DNA from: Chionoecetes opilio
Taxonomy: Eukaryota > Arthropoda > Malacostraca > Decapoda > Majidae
Assembly: GCA_016584305.1 (NCBI GenBank)
Contig: JACEEZ010022621.1
Span: 1-64,000, forward strand
DNA length: 64,000 nucleotides
Direction: 5' to 3'
In this document: one piece after another, positions 27,393 to 41,800 of the stretch
How the letters are laid out: each line of letters starts with the position of its first letter
How positions within the stretch are numbered: position 1 is the stretch's first letter
Notes under the pieces: model-generated
The model's input: the letters and a program-made list of their open reading frames with translations, nothing else
The model's database searches: none
Told to the model about the DNA's origin: nothing
Position numbers and translations under genes: made by a program

Positions 27393-28157
27393 ATCAATTT
27401 GAGGATATAAAGCATTATCATAGGTCAAATTCCTTCTATTATGATATAACACTACAATTATAATAAACTATGAAAACACCGTATAATTACAATTGTATCA
27501 AAATCTAGTCCTCAAACTCTATTATAAGCTTGACATTAGATTAATAGCAATTATTTCTTCTATGAAAATACTATATTCCACATTTTGGCATTTCTCTATC
27601 CAAAAAAAGATCTGATAATGTCATTTTTTCGAATTTTTTAGCCTTTTCAAAAGACATTAAAACCTATTCTAAAAAACGTTGTTTCGAAGAGTAAAATAGC
27701 TACATAATTTTCATTAAAAATACACATTTTTATTATTGTAAAAATATACGTTTGTGTAAACGTGCTGAATAATGTCAAATTTCGACATTTTTTAGGCTTT
27801 CAAAAAAACATTAAAATACTTGGAAAACGTTTTTTTAAGATTAAAATTGATACCTAAATTTCCATGAAAAATATATATTTTTAGCTCATAACATTGTAAA
27901 ATATAGTTGTGTAAAAGTGCTGAATGATGTCTAATTTCGACATTTTTTAGCCCTGTCAAAATACATTAAAATACTTGAAAAAAACATTGTTTTTTAAGAT
28001 TAAATTGATATCTTTTTCATGAAAATACATATTTTTTAGCTATTAATTTTGTAATATATTGTAGCAAATTAAAAAGCTATTTAGCTACAGATATGAAATA
28101 TACTTCAATTTGTAAGAAAAAAAAAACTCTTCACTGATATTAGCTAACATCTTGAAA
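27393..28157. repeat. B unit 13, long form (Ba)
   Basis: There are three C copies, near 27612, 27761 and 27918. The third has 'gtctaatttcgac' and the tail 'aactcttcactgat'. The unit is 765 bp. Confidence 0.87.
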
Positions 28158-28693
28158 ACACTACATTTTATGGGTTTATAGCAATTATGATAAGTAAACT
28201 ACTTGTTATATACAATAACGCTTACAGTTTAACCGGAAACTATGAAAAAACGCTTGCAATATAGCCGTTATATCACAATAATAACCTCTTGTACTCTTCT
28301 ATTTATAGCTAAAGTGAATGTAGCTACTTATAGGTTCAAATTTATTCTAAAAAAGGATTTTAAACTTCAATTTGTTAGGAAACAGCTATTATCACTGATA
28401 CCTAGCTCAAATCATTGAACAGACTAATTTTAAAGGGGGTTTTATAGCATATAATAGTAAAACTACTTTGTATATCTACATAACGCTACAGTTTAGAAGA
28501 AACTATGAAAAACGCTTGCAATAGACCGTTTATATCCACAATAAAGAACCCTTTCTCTTCTACTTTATTAGCTTAATGTAATGTAAGCTACTTTAGGTGT
28601 AAATTATTCTAAAAAAAAAGATTGTATACTTCAATTTGTAGTCAACAGCTTTATATCACCGATAACTGAACTAGCTAAAATCATTGAAAGAAC
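28158..28693. repeat. Two A monomers between Ba and Bb
   Basis: The first is the post-Ba form ('gctaaagtgaatg'); the second is the pre-Bb form ('aaagaaccc', 'ggtgtaaatt'). Confidence 0.87.
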
Positions 28694-29478
28694 ACACATT
28701 TTGAAGGTATAAGGCATTATCTAATGTAGATTCCTTTTATTATGATGAACACTACAATTAAAAAGAACATGAAAACCGTATAATATACAATTGTATCACA
28801 TATAGAGTTTTCAAACTCCAGATTATAAGCTTACAGTATTTAAATAGCACTTTCTAACGAAAACAACTATAATTCCACATTTTGAAAATCTCTATCATAA
28901 AAAGTGCTGAATAATGTCATTTTCGAATTTTTTTGCCCTTCAAAAATACATAAAACACTTGAAAAAACGTTGTTTTTTTTTTTTTTTAAATTGAAAGAAA
29001 TAAATTGATAAATTAAATTACATGAAAAAATACATATTTTAAGCTCATAATATTGTAAAATCTAGTTGTGTACAAGTGCTGAATAATGTCAAATTTCGAC
29101 ATTTTTTTAGGCTTTCAAAATCATTAACACTTGAAAAACATTGTTTTTAAGATTAAATTGAATACCTACTTTCATTAAAAATACATATTTTTAGCTCATA
29201 ACATTGTAAAATATAGTATTGTAAAGTGCTGAATATGTAAAATTTCGACGTTATTTAGCATTTCACAAATACATTAATTCTTGAAAAACTTGTTTTTAGG
29301 ATTGAAAATTGCTTATCTAAATTCATGAAAAAAAATTTAACAAATGTTATTTTTTTAGCTATTATTTTGTAAAAATATAGTTAACAAATATAAAACTATT
29401 TACCTACAGATATAAGAATATACTTCAATTTTGTAGAAAAAACCAATCTTCACTGATTAACTAAGCTAAATCATTGAA
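28694..29478. repeat. B unit 14, long form (Bb)
   Basis: A third C copy with 'atgtaaaatttcgacgttattt' type sequence and the tail 'accaatcttcactgat' identify Bb. The first C copy has a long T run near 28970-28987 in place of the normal 'gttattaag'. A duplicated-looking 'tttaacaaatgtt' sits near 29338. Both are probably errors. Confidence 0.85.
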
Positions 29479-30777
29479 ACCTACATTTATGGGTTTTATA
29501 GCATATGATAAGTAAAACTATTTGTATATATACAATACGCTAAGTTTTACAAGAAACGATGAAAACGCTTGCATATACCGTTATTATCAATAAATAGCCT
29601 CTTACTCTTCTATTAATAGCTTATGTAATGTAAGCTAAGTAATAGGTGCAAATTATTCTAAAAGAGGATTTTAAATACTATCAATTTCGTAGGAAAACAG
29701 CTATATATCCTGATAACTATCTAAAATCATTGAAAACTACTTACAATTTTATGGAGTTTATAGCAATATAATAAAGTACAATACTTGTATATTATACCAT
29801 AACGCTACAGTTTAGAATAACTATTAAAACGCTTGCAATTGCCGTTTATAATCTACAATAAATAACCTCTTTACTCTTCTTTTAATAGCTTAATGCAATG
29901 GTATCTACTTATAATAGGTTCAAATTATTCTAAAAAGAAGGATTTTATACTTCAATTTGTAGGAAAGACAGTTTATATCACCGATAGTAGCTTATCATTT
30001 AAACACTACATTAATGGGTTTTTAGCAATAATGTTAAGTACAACTACTTGTGTAATACAATAACGCTACAGTTTACAAGAAATTATGAAAACGCTTGCAA
30101 TATAACCGTTATATCATAATAAATAACCTAGTTACTCTTGCTATTTAATAGCTTAATGTAATGTAGCTATTATAGGTGCAAATTAATTCTCAAAAGCGAG
30201 ATTTATATACTTCAATTTGTAGGAAAACACTATATATCACTTATACCTAGCTAAAGTCATGAAAACACTAATTTTTATGTGTTTATAGAATATAATAAGT
30301 AAAACTACTTGTTATATACATACCACAGTTTACAAGAAACTTGAAAAACGCTTGCATATACCGTTAATTCACAATAAATATCCTCTTACGTCTTTCATTT
30401 AATTAGCTGAATGTAATGTAAGCTACTTATAGGTGCAAATTAATCTATAAAGATTTTTTATAACTTCAATTTTGTAGAAAACATCTATATATCCCGATAG
30501 ATAGCTAATAATCTTGACAACACTACATTATTGGGTTATTCAATATGTTAAGAAAAACTACTTTGTATATATACATAACGCTACAGTTTACAAGAAACCT
30601 ATGAAAACGCTTGCAATATACCGTTATATCACAATAATAACTATTGCTCTTCTATTTATAAGCTTACGTAATGTAAAGCTACTTCATGGTGCAAATTATT
30701 TAAAAAAAAGGATTTATACTTGTATTTGTAGGAAAACTGCTATATTCACCGATACTAAGCTAAACATCATTGAAAAA
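29479..30777. repeat. Five A monomers
   Basis: The 1299 bp equal 4.96 monomers. The last is the pre-Bc variant, with 'ctattgctcttc', 'attatttaaaaaaaa', 'acttgtatttgtagg' and 'aaaactgc'. Confidence 0.87.
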
Positions 30778-31386
30778 ACACAATTTGGGTATAAAGCATT
30801 ATCATACGGTAAATTTCCTTCTATTAATGATAAACACACAATTAACGCAACTATCAAAAAACGGTAATATACACTTGATCACAATATAGAGTCGCAAAAC
30901 TCCTATTATAAGCTTACAGTAGTTTAAAATATCCATTTCTACGAAAGCAACATATAATACCACATTTTAATTTCTGTACAAAAAAGGGCTGAATATGTCA
31001 ATTTTCGTCATTTTTTAGCCTTCAAAAATACATTAAAACACTTTAAAAACTTGTTTCTAAGATTAAAATTGATACATAATTTTCATTAAAAAATCCATAT
31101 TTTCAGCTCATAATATTGTAAATATATTTTGTGGTAAAATTGCTTGCTAATGTCAATTTCGACTTTTTTAAGCTTTCAAAATACATTAAAATACTTGGAA
31201 AAACGTTGTTTTTAACGAGTAAAATTGATATTTAAATTTCCTGAAAAATACCATATTTTTAGCTATTAATTTTGTAAATAGAGTTGTAGCAATATAAAAG
31301 CTATTTACTACAGATGTCGAAATATCCTTCAATTGGTAGAAAAATTACTTTTCACTGGGGGGATAACTAGCGGAAATCATGAGAAA
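30778..31386. repeat. B unit 15, short form (Bc)
   Basis: There are two C copies, near 30988 and 31138. Bc markers are 'aactatcaaaaaacg', 'gaaagcaac' and 'aaaattacttttcact'. A G run near 31357 is an insertion. Confidence 0.87.
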
Positions 31387-34300
31387 CCTACATTTTATGG
31401 GTTTATAGCAATTATGATAGTAAAACTATTGTATATATACAATAACGCTAAGTTTAAAGAACTATGAAAACGCTTGCATATACTGTTATATAGCAACATA
31501 AGCCTCTTACTCTTCTATTTAATAGCTTAAGGTATGTAATCTACTTTGGTGCAATTATTCTAAAAAAGGATTTTATACTTCAATTTTGTAGGAACAGCTA
31601 TATATCACTGATACTAGCTAAATAATTGAAAACACGACATTTTATGGTTTATAGCAATAACTAAGTAAAATACTTGTATATATACAATAACGCTAACCGT
31701 TTTCAGAAGAACTATGAAAAAAGCGCTTTCTTTGCTAGTTATATCACAATAAATAACCTCTTACTCTTCTATTTAATAGCTTAATGCAATGTAAGCTACT
31801 TATAGGTGCAAATTATTCTAAAAAGAGGATTTTATACTTCAATTTGTAGGAAAACAGTTATATATCACCGATAGATAGCTAATATCATTGAAAACACTAC
31901 ATTATATGGGTTTATAGCAATATGTTAAGTAAAACTACTTGTATATATACAATAACGCTACAGTTTACAAGAAATTATGAAAAACGCTTGCAATATACCG
32001 TTATATCATAATAAATAACCTATTACTCTTCTATTTAATAGCTTAATGTAATGTAAGCTACTTATAGGTGCAAATTATTCTCAAAAGAGGATTTTATACT
32101 TCAATTTGTAGGAAAACAGCTATATATCACTGATAACTAGCTAAAATCATTGAAAACACTACATTTTATGGGTTTATAGCAATATAATAAGTAAAACTAC
32201 TTGTATATATACAATAACGCTACAGTTTACAAGAAACTATGAAAAACGCTTGCAATATACCGTTATATCACAATAAATATCCTCTTACTCTTCTATTTAA
32301 TAGCTTAATGTAATGTAAGCTACTTATAGGTGCAAATTAATCTAAAAAGATTATTTTATACTTCAATTTGTAGGAAAACAGCTATATATCACCGATAGAT
32401 AGCTAATATCATTGAAAACACTACATTATATGGGTTTATATCAATATGTTAAGAAAAACTACTTGTATATATACAATAACGCTACAGTTTACAAGAAACT
32501 AGGAAAAACGCTTGCAATGTACCGTTATATCACAATAAATAACCTATTGCTCTTCTATTTATTAGCTTAATGAAATGAAAGCTATTTATAGGTGAAAATT
32601 AATCAAAAAATGATTTTTTATACTTCAATTTGTAAAAACAGCTATATATAAACCATAATACTAATACATTGAAAACCAAACTTTTATGGTTTTTTTATAT
32701 CAATATGTTAAGTAAAACAAATTGTATTATACAAAAACCTACAGTTTAAAAAGGAAACTATAAAAAACGCTTGCAATATACCGTTATATCAAAATAAATA
32801 ACCTCTTCTCTTCAAATTTTAATAGCTTAATGAAATTTAAAGAAATTTATGGGTTAAAATTTAAATTTCAAATAAAAAGGATTTTATACTTAAATTTGTG
32901 GGAAAAACAGCTATATTCACCGTAATAGCTATTACTTGAAACCAAAATTTTTGGGTTTTTAATAGAAAAATATGGTAAGTAAAACTGCTTGTTTTTATAT
33001 CAATTTCCCGCTACATTTTAAATAAAAAACCCTAAAAAAAAACGTTTGCAATATATTGTTATTTCCAATAAAAAACCCTCTTACTCTTCTTTTTATTAGC
33101 TTAATGTAATGTAAGCAAACTTATAGGTGAAAATTTAAAATCTAAAAAGTTTATTTTATACTTAAATTTTGGGAAAAACCAGCTATATATCACCGATAAT
33201 AGCTAATTCATTAAAAAACACTACATTATATGGTTTATACCCAAAAATTTTAAAAGAAAAACCCACTTGTATATATACAAAAACCCCTAAAGTTTAAAAG
33301 AAACTATAAAAAACGCTTGCAATACCGTTAATCAAAATAAAAAACCCCTCTTACTCTTCTTTTTAAATAGCTTAATGTAATTTTAACTACTTATGGGTGA
33401 AAATTATTCTAAAAAGAGGATTTTAACTTAAATTTTGTGGGAAAAACAGCTTTTATATCACCGATAAATAGCTAATATCTTAAAAAACACTACTTTTTTA
33501 GGGGTTTTGGGCAAATAAAAAGTAAAACTTTTCCTTGTAATATATAAAATAACGCAAAACATTTGAAAAACTATAAAAAAACCTTGCAATAAAACCGTTA
33601 TATCAAAATTAAATATCCTCCAAATTCTTCTATTTAATAGCTTTGTAATGAAAAGCTTTTTATAGGTGCAAATTAACCCTAAAAAGATTATTTTATATTT
33701 TAAATTTTTGTGGGAAAAACAGCTATATATCCCCGAAATAGCAAATACCCTTTGGAAACCACTACATTTTTGGGTTTTATAAAAATATTTAAGAAAAACC
33801 TACTTGTATATATACAATAACGCTACAGTTTCCAAAAACTATAAAAAAGGGTTGCAATATACCGTTTATCACAATAAAATAACCCTTACTCTTCTATTTA
33901 ATACTTAATGTAATGAAAGCTACTTATAGGGGGCAAATTATTCTAAAAAGAGGATTTTTTTATTTTAAATTTTGTAGGAAAACAGCCATATTTTTCCCTG
34001 ATAACTAGCAAAAAATCATTGAAAACACTACATTTTATGGGTTTATAGAAATATAATAAAAAAACTCTTGTATATTACAATAACGCTACGTTTTCCCAAA
34101 AAAACATAAAAACATTTGCAAAAAACCTTTTATTTTAGAAATAAATACCCCTTTTTACCTTCTATTTAATAGTTTAATGTAAGGGTAACTATTTTATATT
34201 TCCCAAAATTATTCAAAAAAGAGGTTTTTACTTAAAATTTGAAAGGAAAAACGCTATATATACCCGATAACTATAAAATCTTGAAAAAACTACTTTTTTG

Positions 34301-34559
34301 GGGTTTATAGAAATATGGAAAAGAAAAACTGCTTGTATATATACAATAACGTTTACAGTTTATAAAAAACTATAAAAAACGCTTGCAATATACCTTATTT
34401 TCACAATAAATACCCTTTTACTCTTCTATTACTGTTTAAATGTAATGTAAGCCCCTTTATACGCCCAAAAATTATTCAAAAAAAAGGATTGTATCTTTCA
34501 TTTGTGGGAAAAACAACCAAAATACCCCCGAAAAACTAGTTTAAAACCCATTGAAAAGA
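31387..34559. repeat. About twelve A monomers; clean island then dense substitutions
   Basis: The 3173 bp equal 12.1 monomers. Copies from about 31750 to 32560 are nearly consensus. From about 32560 the error pattern changes to homopolymer-like substitution, with AAA, CCC and TTT replacing mixed bases. At 32540 a pre-Bc type 5' half ('cctattgctcttc') is followed by an ordinary A and not by a Bc unit. Confidence 0.82.
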
Positions 34560-35364
34560 ACACTTTTTAGGGAAATAAAGCATTTCATAAGGAAAATTTC
34601 CTTCTTTAATAAATAAACACTACAATTAAAAAAACTTTTAAAAAGCCTTTAATAAAAACCCAATTGTATCCCCAATATAGTCTCAAACTCCCTATTAAAA
34701 AGCTTACGTAAATTAAAATAGCAATTTCTAATAAAAACAACTAAAATTCCCAAACATTTTTGAATTTCTCTACCCCAAAAAAAGACCCTGAAAAAAGGGT
34801 TTATTTTCGGGCATTTTTTACCTTCAAAAAAAACATTAAAACATTGAAAAAATGTTGTTTCTAAGATTAAAAATTTATATATAATTTCATGAAAAAAAAA
34901 ATTTTTGCTCATAATAAATTTTAAAAAATAGTTTTGTGAAAATTTCTGAATTAAAGTCAAAATTTTGAAATTTTTTAGGCTTTCAAAAATACATTAAAAT
35001 ACTTGGAAAAAACGTTGTTTTTTAAGATTAAAATTGATACCTAAAAATTTTATGAAAATACATAATTTTTTCTCATAACATTGTAAAAAATAGTTTTTAA
35101 AAGTGCTGAAAAATGTCCCAATTTCGACATTTTTTTGCCCTTCCCCAAAAAACATTTTAAAAAACTTGAAAAAAAATTGTTTTTTAAAATTAAAAATTTA
35201 TATCTAATTTTCATGAAAAATACATATTTTTTTGCTATTAATTTTTTGTAAAATAAGTTTAAACAATTATAAAAAAAAATTTTTGCTTTCAGGGTATAAA
35301 GAAATACTTCAATTTGTGAAAGAAAAAAAATCTTCCCAAAGATAAATTCTAAATTTATTGAAAA
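34560..35364. repeat. B unit 16, long form (Ba), heavily degraded
   Basis: The A-like start, three C copies (near 34788, 34945 and 35103) and a tail are recognisable. The first C copy has the Ba sub-variant 'gtttattttcgg'. Substitution is dense throughout, so the copy is placed by framework only. Confidence 0.78.
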
Positions 35365-38066
35365 AAACTACATTTAAAGGGGGTTTTAGGGGTTATGATA
35401 GTAAAAATTTTTGTTAATTTACAATAAAAGCTAAAAGTTTACAAAAAACTATGAAAAACGCTTGCAATAAAACCCTTATATCACAAAAAAAACCTCTTAC
35501 CCTTCTATTTAATAGCTTAAAGTAAAGTAAGCTACTTATAGGGGCAAATTATTCTAAAAAAAGGGTTTTATACTTCAATTTGTAGGAAAAAAAGCTATAT
35601 ATCACTGATAACTTTCTAAAAACTTGAACACATTTCATTTTGTGGGTTTTTTAGCAAAATAATAAGTAAAAAACTTTTATATATACAATAACGCTACAGT
35701 TTTTGGGGAAAAAACTATTAAAAACCCCTGCAATAACCGTTATTCCAATAAATAACCTTTTACTCTTCTTTTAATAGCTTAATGGGAAAGTAACTACTTA
35801 TAGGTTTCAAATTTTTCTAAAAAGAAAGGGTTTTTTAAATTCAAATTTTTAGGGAAAAAACTATATATAACCCCCAAATGCTTAAAATCATAGAAAAACA
35901 CTTTTTTGGGTTTATAAACAAAAAATAAGTAAAAATCTTGTATAATTCAAAAACGCTACTTTTAGAAAAACTATGAAAAAAAATTGGGAATATACCGTTA
36001 TATCACAATAAATATCCTCTTACCTTTTATTTAATACTTAAGGGAATGTAAAACTACTTATAGGTTTCAAAATTAACTAAAAAAAATTTTTTTTTACTTC
36101 AATTTGTAGGAAAACACTATAAAAACACCGATAGATAGCCCAATATAAATTTAAAACCTACATTATATGGGGTTTTTATCATATGTTAAATAAAACTACT
36201 TTTATATATAAATAACGCTACAGTTTTCAAGAAAAATAAAGAAAAAAGCTTGCAAAATACCGTTAATCACAATAAAAAACCTCTTACTCTTCTATTTAAT
36301 AGCTTAATGTTTAAAGTTTAAACTACTTTTTAGGTGCCCCAAATTTTTTCTAAAAGAGGATTTTATACTTTAATTTGTAAAGGGAAAAAAGCTTTTATAT
36401 TCCCCGATAAATAGCTATTATCATTTAAAACCCCTACATTTTATGGGTTTTTTAGCAATATGGTAAATAAAACTTTCTTTGTTATATACAAAAACGCTAC
36501 AGTTTTTTTAAGAAACTATAAAAACGCTTGCAAAATACTGGGTTTTCCAATAAATCCCCTTACTCTTCTATTTATTAGCTTAATGTAATTTAAGCACTTA
36601 TGGGGGCAAATTAAACTAAAAAGATTTTTTTTACTTCATTTGTAGGAAAAGGGACTATATATCAACCCCATAGATACAAAATCCCTTGAAAAAACTACTT
36701 TTTATGGGGTTTTTACAAAATGGGTTAAATAAAATCCCTTTTTATTACAAAAACGCTTTCAGTTTACAAGAAACATTTTAAAAAGCTTGCAATATAAACC
36801 CTTTTTCAAAATAAATAAACCCCTTACTCTTCTATTTTAAAAGCTTTAAAGGGAATGTAAACTACTTATGGGGCAATTATTCTAAAAAGAGGGGGGTTTT
36901 TTACTTCAAATTTTTAGGAAAACAACTTTTAAAACACCGAAAATTTGCTTAAAATTTTGAAAACACACATTTTATGGGTTTTAAAAGCAATATAATAATT
37001 AAAAATACTTGTTATTAAAACAAAACGCCCACCCCCTTAGAAAAACTATGAAAAACGCTTGCAAATTAAACCCTTATAAACACAATAAATATCCTCTTTC
37101 TCTTCTTTTAAAAGCTTAAAAGTAAATTTTCAAACTACTTATAGGTTCAAAATTTAAACTAAAAAGATTATTTTATCTTCAATTTGTAGGAAAACAGCTA
37201 TATATCACCGATAGATAGCTAATATCATTTTAAAAAACTACATTTTGGGTTTATATCAATAGTTAAGTAAAACTACTTGTAAATATACAATAAAAGCTAC
37301 AGTTTCAAGAAACCCCAGAAAAACGGTTGCAATATACCGTTTTATCCCCAAAAAATTTAAACCTCTTATCTTCCCATTTAAAAGCTTAATTTTTGTAAGC
37401 TACTTATAGGTGCAAATTAAATTTAAAAAAAAGGTTTTATTACTTTTAATTTGTAAAGGGAAAAAAAACTATATTCACCCATAACTAAACTAAAAAATTG
37501 AAAAAAACTACATTTTTATTTGGGGTTTTTAAACAAAAATAATAAGTAAAACCCACTTGTTTTATATCAATAACGCTACAGTTTACAAAAAACTATGAAA
37601 AAAGCTTGCAATATACCGGGTTTTATCACAATAAATAAACCCCTTTTTTCTAATTAATAGCTTAATGTTTACTCTTCTATTTAATAGCTTAATGTAATGT
37701 AAGCTACTTATAGGGGCAAATTATTCTAAAAAGAGGATTTTATACTTCAATTTGTAGGAAAACAGCTATATATCACCGATAACTAGCTAAAATCATTGAA
37801 AACACTACATTTTATGGGTTTATAGCAATATGGTAAGTAAAACTGCTTGTATATATACAATAACGCTACAGTTTATAAGAAACTATGAAAAACGCTTGCA
37901 ATATACCGTTATATCACAATAAATACCCTCTTACTCTTCTATTTACTAGCTTAATGTAATGTAAGCTCCTTATACGTCCAAATTATTCTAAAAAAAGGAT
38001 TGTATACTTCAATTTGTAGGAAAACAACCATATATCACCGATAACTAGCTAAAATCATTGAAAAGA
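35365..38066. repeat. About ten A monomers, degraded then clean
   Basis: The 2702 bp equal 10.3 monomers. The post-Ba marker 'cttaaagtaaag' lies near 35517. Degraded sequence ends abruptly near 37670, where a noisy 'taattaatagcttaatg' is followed at once by a clean copy of the same stretch. The last, clean copy is the pre-Ba variant. Confidence 0.82.
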
Positions 38067-38844
38067 ACACATTTTGAGGGTATAAAGCATTATCATAAGG
38101 TAAATTCCTTCTATTAATGATATAACACTACAATTAAGAAGAAACTATGAAAAGCACGTATAATATACAATTGTATCACAATATAGTCTCAAACTCCTAT
38201 TATAAGCTTACAGTAGATTAAAATAGCAATTTCTAATGAAAACAACTATAATACCACATTTTGAATTTCTCTATCAAAAAAAGAGCTGAATAAAGTTTAT
38301 TTTCGACATTTTTTAGCCCTTCAAAAATACATTAAAACACTTGAAAAAATGTTGTTTCTAAGATTAAAATTGATATATAATTTTCATGAAAAATACACAT
38401 TTTAAGCTCATAATATTGTAAAATATAGTTGTGTAAAAGTGCTGAATAATGTCAAATTTCGAAATTTTTTAGGCCTTCAAAAATACATTAAAATACTTGG
38501 AACAACGTTGTTTTTAAGATTAAAATTGATACCTAAATTTCATGAAAAATACATATTTTTAGCTCATAACATTGTAAAATATAGTTGTGTAAAAGTGCTG
38601 AATAATGTCTAATTTCGACATTTTTTAGCCCTTCAAAAATACATTAAAATACTTGAAAAAACATTGTTTTTAAGATTAAAATTGATATCTAATTTTCATG
38701 AAAAATACATATTTTTAGCTATTAATTTTGTAAAATATAGTTGTAGCAATTATAAAAAGCTATTTAGCTACAGATATAAAGAAATATACTTCAATTTGTA
38801 GAAAAAAAAAACTCTTCAATGATAACTAGCTAAAATCATTGAAA
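38067..38844. repeat. B unit 17, long form (Ba), clean reference copy
   Basis: The unit is 778 bp, the consensus length. C copies start near 38284, 38439 and 38595, each 156 bp. The first has 'taaagtttattttcgac', the third 'gtctaatttcgac'. The tail is 'aactcttcaatgataac'. It is a good reference for the Ba subfamily. Confidence 0.94.
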
Positions 38845-41800
38845 ACACTACATTTTATGGGTTTATAGCATTATGATAAGTAAAACTACTTGTATATATA
38901 CAATAACGCTACAGTTTACAGGAAACTATGAAAAACGCTTGCAATATACCGTTATATCACAATAAATAACCTCTTACTCTTCTATTTAATAGCTTAAAGT
39001 AATGTAAGCTACTTATAGGTGCAAATTATTCTAAAAAAAGGATTTTATACTTCAATTTGTAGGAAAACAGCTATATATCACTGATAACTAGCTAAAATCA
39101 TTGAACACATTACATTTTGTGGGTTTATAGCAATATAATAAGTAAAACTACTTGTATATATACAATAACGCTACAGTTTAGAAGAAACTATGAAAACCGC
39201 TTGCCATATACCGTTATTAAAATCACAATAAATAACCTTTTACTCTTCTATTAAATAGCTTAATGTAATGTCAGCTACTTATAAGGTGCAAATTATTCTA
39301 AAAAGAGGATTTTATAGTTCTTCACTTTGTAGAAAAAAACAGACTATATAATCACCGATAAATAGCTAATATCCATAGAAAACACTACATTTTTTATGGG
39401 TTTATAGCAATATAATAAGTAAAGACTACTTGTATATATACAAGAACGCTACATTTAGAAGAAACTATGAAAACGCTTGCAATAAAAACCGTTATATCAC
39501 AATAAATATCCTCTTACTCTCTATTTAATGCTTAATGTAATGTAAGCTACTTTATAGGTGCAAATTAATCTAAAAAGATATATTTTATACTTCAATTTGT
39601 AGAAAACAGCTATCTATCCCGATAGATAGCTAATATCATTGAAACACGTCAATTTTGGGTTTATATCAATATGTTTAAGTAAACTACTTTGTAATATATA
39701 CAATAAAGCTACAGTTACAAAGAACCTATGAAAACGCTTTGCAATTGCCGTTATATCACAATAAATAAAACCTCTTACTCTCTATTAATAGGCTTAATGT
39801 AATGTAAGCTACTTATCGGTGCAAATTCTTCTAAAAGAGGAGTTTATACTTCAATTTGTAGAAAAATGCTATATTATCACCGATAAATAGCTATTATCAT
39901 TGAAAAAAACTACAGTTTATGGTTTATAGCAATATGGTAAAGTAAAACTGCTTGAATATATACAATAAGCGCTACAGTTTATAAGAAACTATGAAAAAAA
40001 CGCTTTGCAATATCTTTATATCACAAATAAATACCCTCTTACTCTTCTATTTATTATCCTAGCTTAATGTATATGTAAGCTACTTATAGGTGCAAATTAA
40101 TCTAAAAAGATTATTTTTATACTTCCAATTTGTAGGAAAGGGCAGCTATATATCACCGATAGATAGCTAATATCATTGAAAACACTACATTATATGGGTT
40201 TATATCAATAATGTTAAGTAAAACTACTTGTTATAACAATAACCCTACAGTGTTTTACAAAAACTATGAAAACGCTTGGCAATATAACCGTTATGATCAC
40301 AATAAATAACCTCTTACTCTTCTATTTTAATAGCTTATGATGTAAGCTACTTATAGGTGCAATTATTCTAAACAGAGGATTTTATACTTCAATTTGGAGA
40401 AAAACAGCTATATATCACGATCAATAGCTAATATCATTGAAACACTACATTTTATGGGTTTATAGCAATATAATAGTAAAACTACTTGGGGGTAGTATAT
40501 ACAATAACGCTACAGGTTGAAGAAACTATGAAAAACGCTTGCAATATACCGTTATATCACAATAATATCCTCTTACTCTTCTATTTAATAGCTTAATGTA
40601 ATGTCAGACATACTTATAGGTGCAAATTAATCTAAACCGATTATTTTATACTTCCATTTGTTGGAAAACAGCTATAATCACCGATTAGATAGCTAATATC
40701 ATTGGAAAACACTACATTATATGGGTTTATAATATCAATATGTTAAGTAAAACTACTTGTAATATACATAACGCTACAGTTTACACGAAACTAATGAAAA
40801 ACGGTTGCAATATACCGTTTATATCACAATAAATAACCGTCTTAAGCTTAAAACTCTTCTATTTAATAAGCTTAATGTATGTAACTACTTATAGGTGCAA
40901 ATTATTTTCTAAAAAGGGATTTTAATACTTCCATTTGTAGGAAAAAACAAACTATATATCACCGATAACTAGCTAAAATCATTGAAAAACACTAAATTGT
41001 ATGGGTTTATAGCAATATAATAAGTAAACTACTTTGTATATATAACAATAACGCTACAGTTACACGAAAACTTGAAAAAATCTTGCAATATACAGTTATA
41101 TCACAATAAATACCCTCTTACTCTTTAATTAATAGCTTAAATGTAATGTAGCGACTTTAGGTGCCAATTATTCTAAAAAGAGTTTTATACTTTCAATTTG
41201 TAGGAAAACAGCTATATATCAAAACGATAATAGCTATTATCATTGAAAACACACATTTTATGGGTTTATAAGCAATATGTTAAGTAAAACTACGTGTATA
41301 TATACAATAACGCTACAGTTTACAAGAAATTATGAAAAACGCTTGCAATATACCGTGTATATCATAATAAATAACCTATTACTCTTCTATTTAATAGCTT
41401 AATGTAATGTGCTACTTATAGGTGCAAATTAATTCTCAAAGAGGATTTTAACTTCAATTTGTAGGAAAACAGCTATATTCACTGATAACTAGCTAAAATC
41501 ATTGAAAACACTACATTTTTATGGGTTTTAGCATATAATAAGTACAACTAACTTGTATATATACAATAAGCCTACAGTTTACAAGAAAACTATGAAAAAA
41601 CGGCTTGCAAATATACCGTTATATCACAATAAATATCCTCTTACTCTTCTATTTAATAGCTTAATTTAAATGTAAGCTACTTATGGTGCAAATTAATCTA
41701 AAAGGATATTTTATAATACTTCATTTGTAGGAAAACAGCTTCTATATCACCGATAGATAGCTAATATCATTGAAACACTACAANNNNNNNNNNNNNNNNN

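Noticed and set aside
30514..30867. Open frame of 117 codons at an A/Bc boundary
   Set aside because: It exists only because indels in this noisy stretch shift frames past stop codons; the same position in clean copies is closed.
31350..31370. G runs such as those near 31357, 40488, 58870 and 59420 as G-quadruplex motifs
   Set aside because: Each is a single short run with no further G tracts nearby, found only in noisy sequence.
34649..34960. Minus-strand open frame of 103 codons in B unit 16
   Set aside because: It lies in the most degraded tract, where substitutions to AAA, CCC and TTT have removed stops. It is not seen in clean Ba copies.
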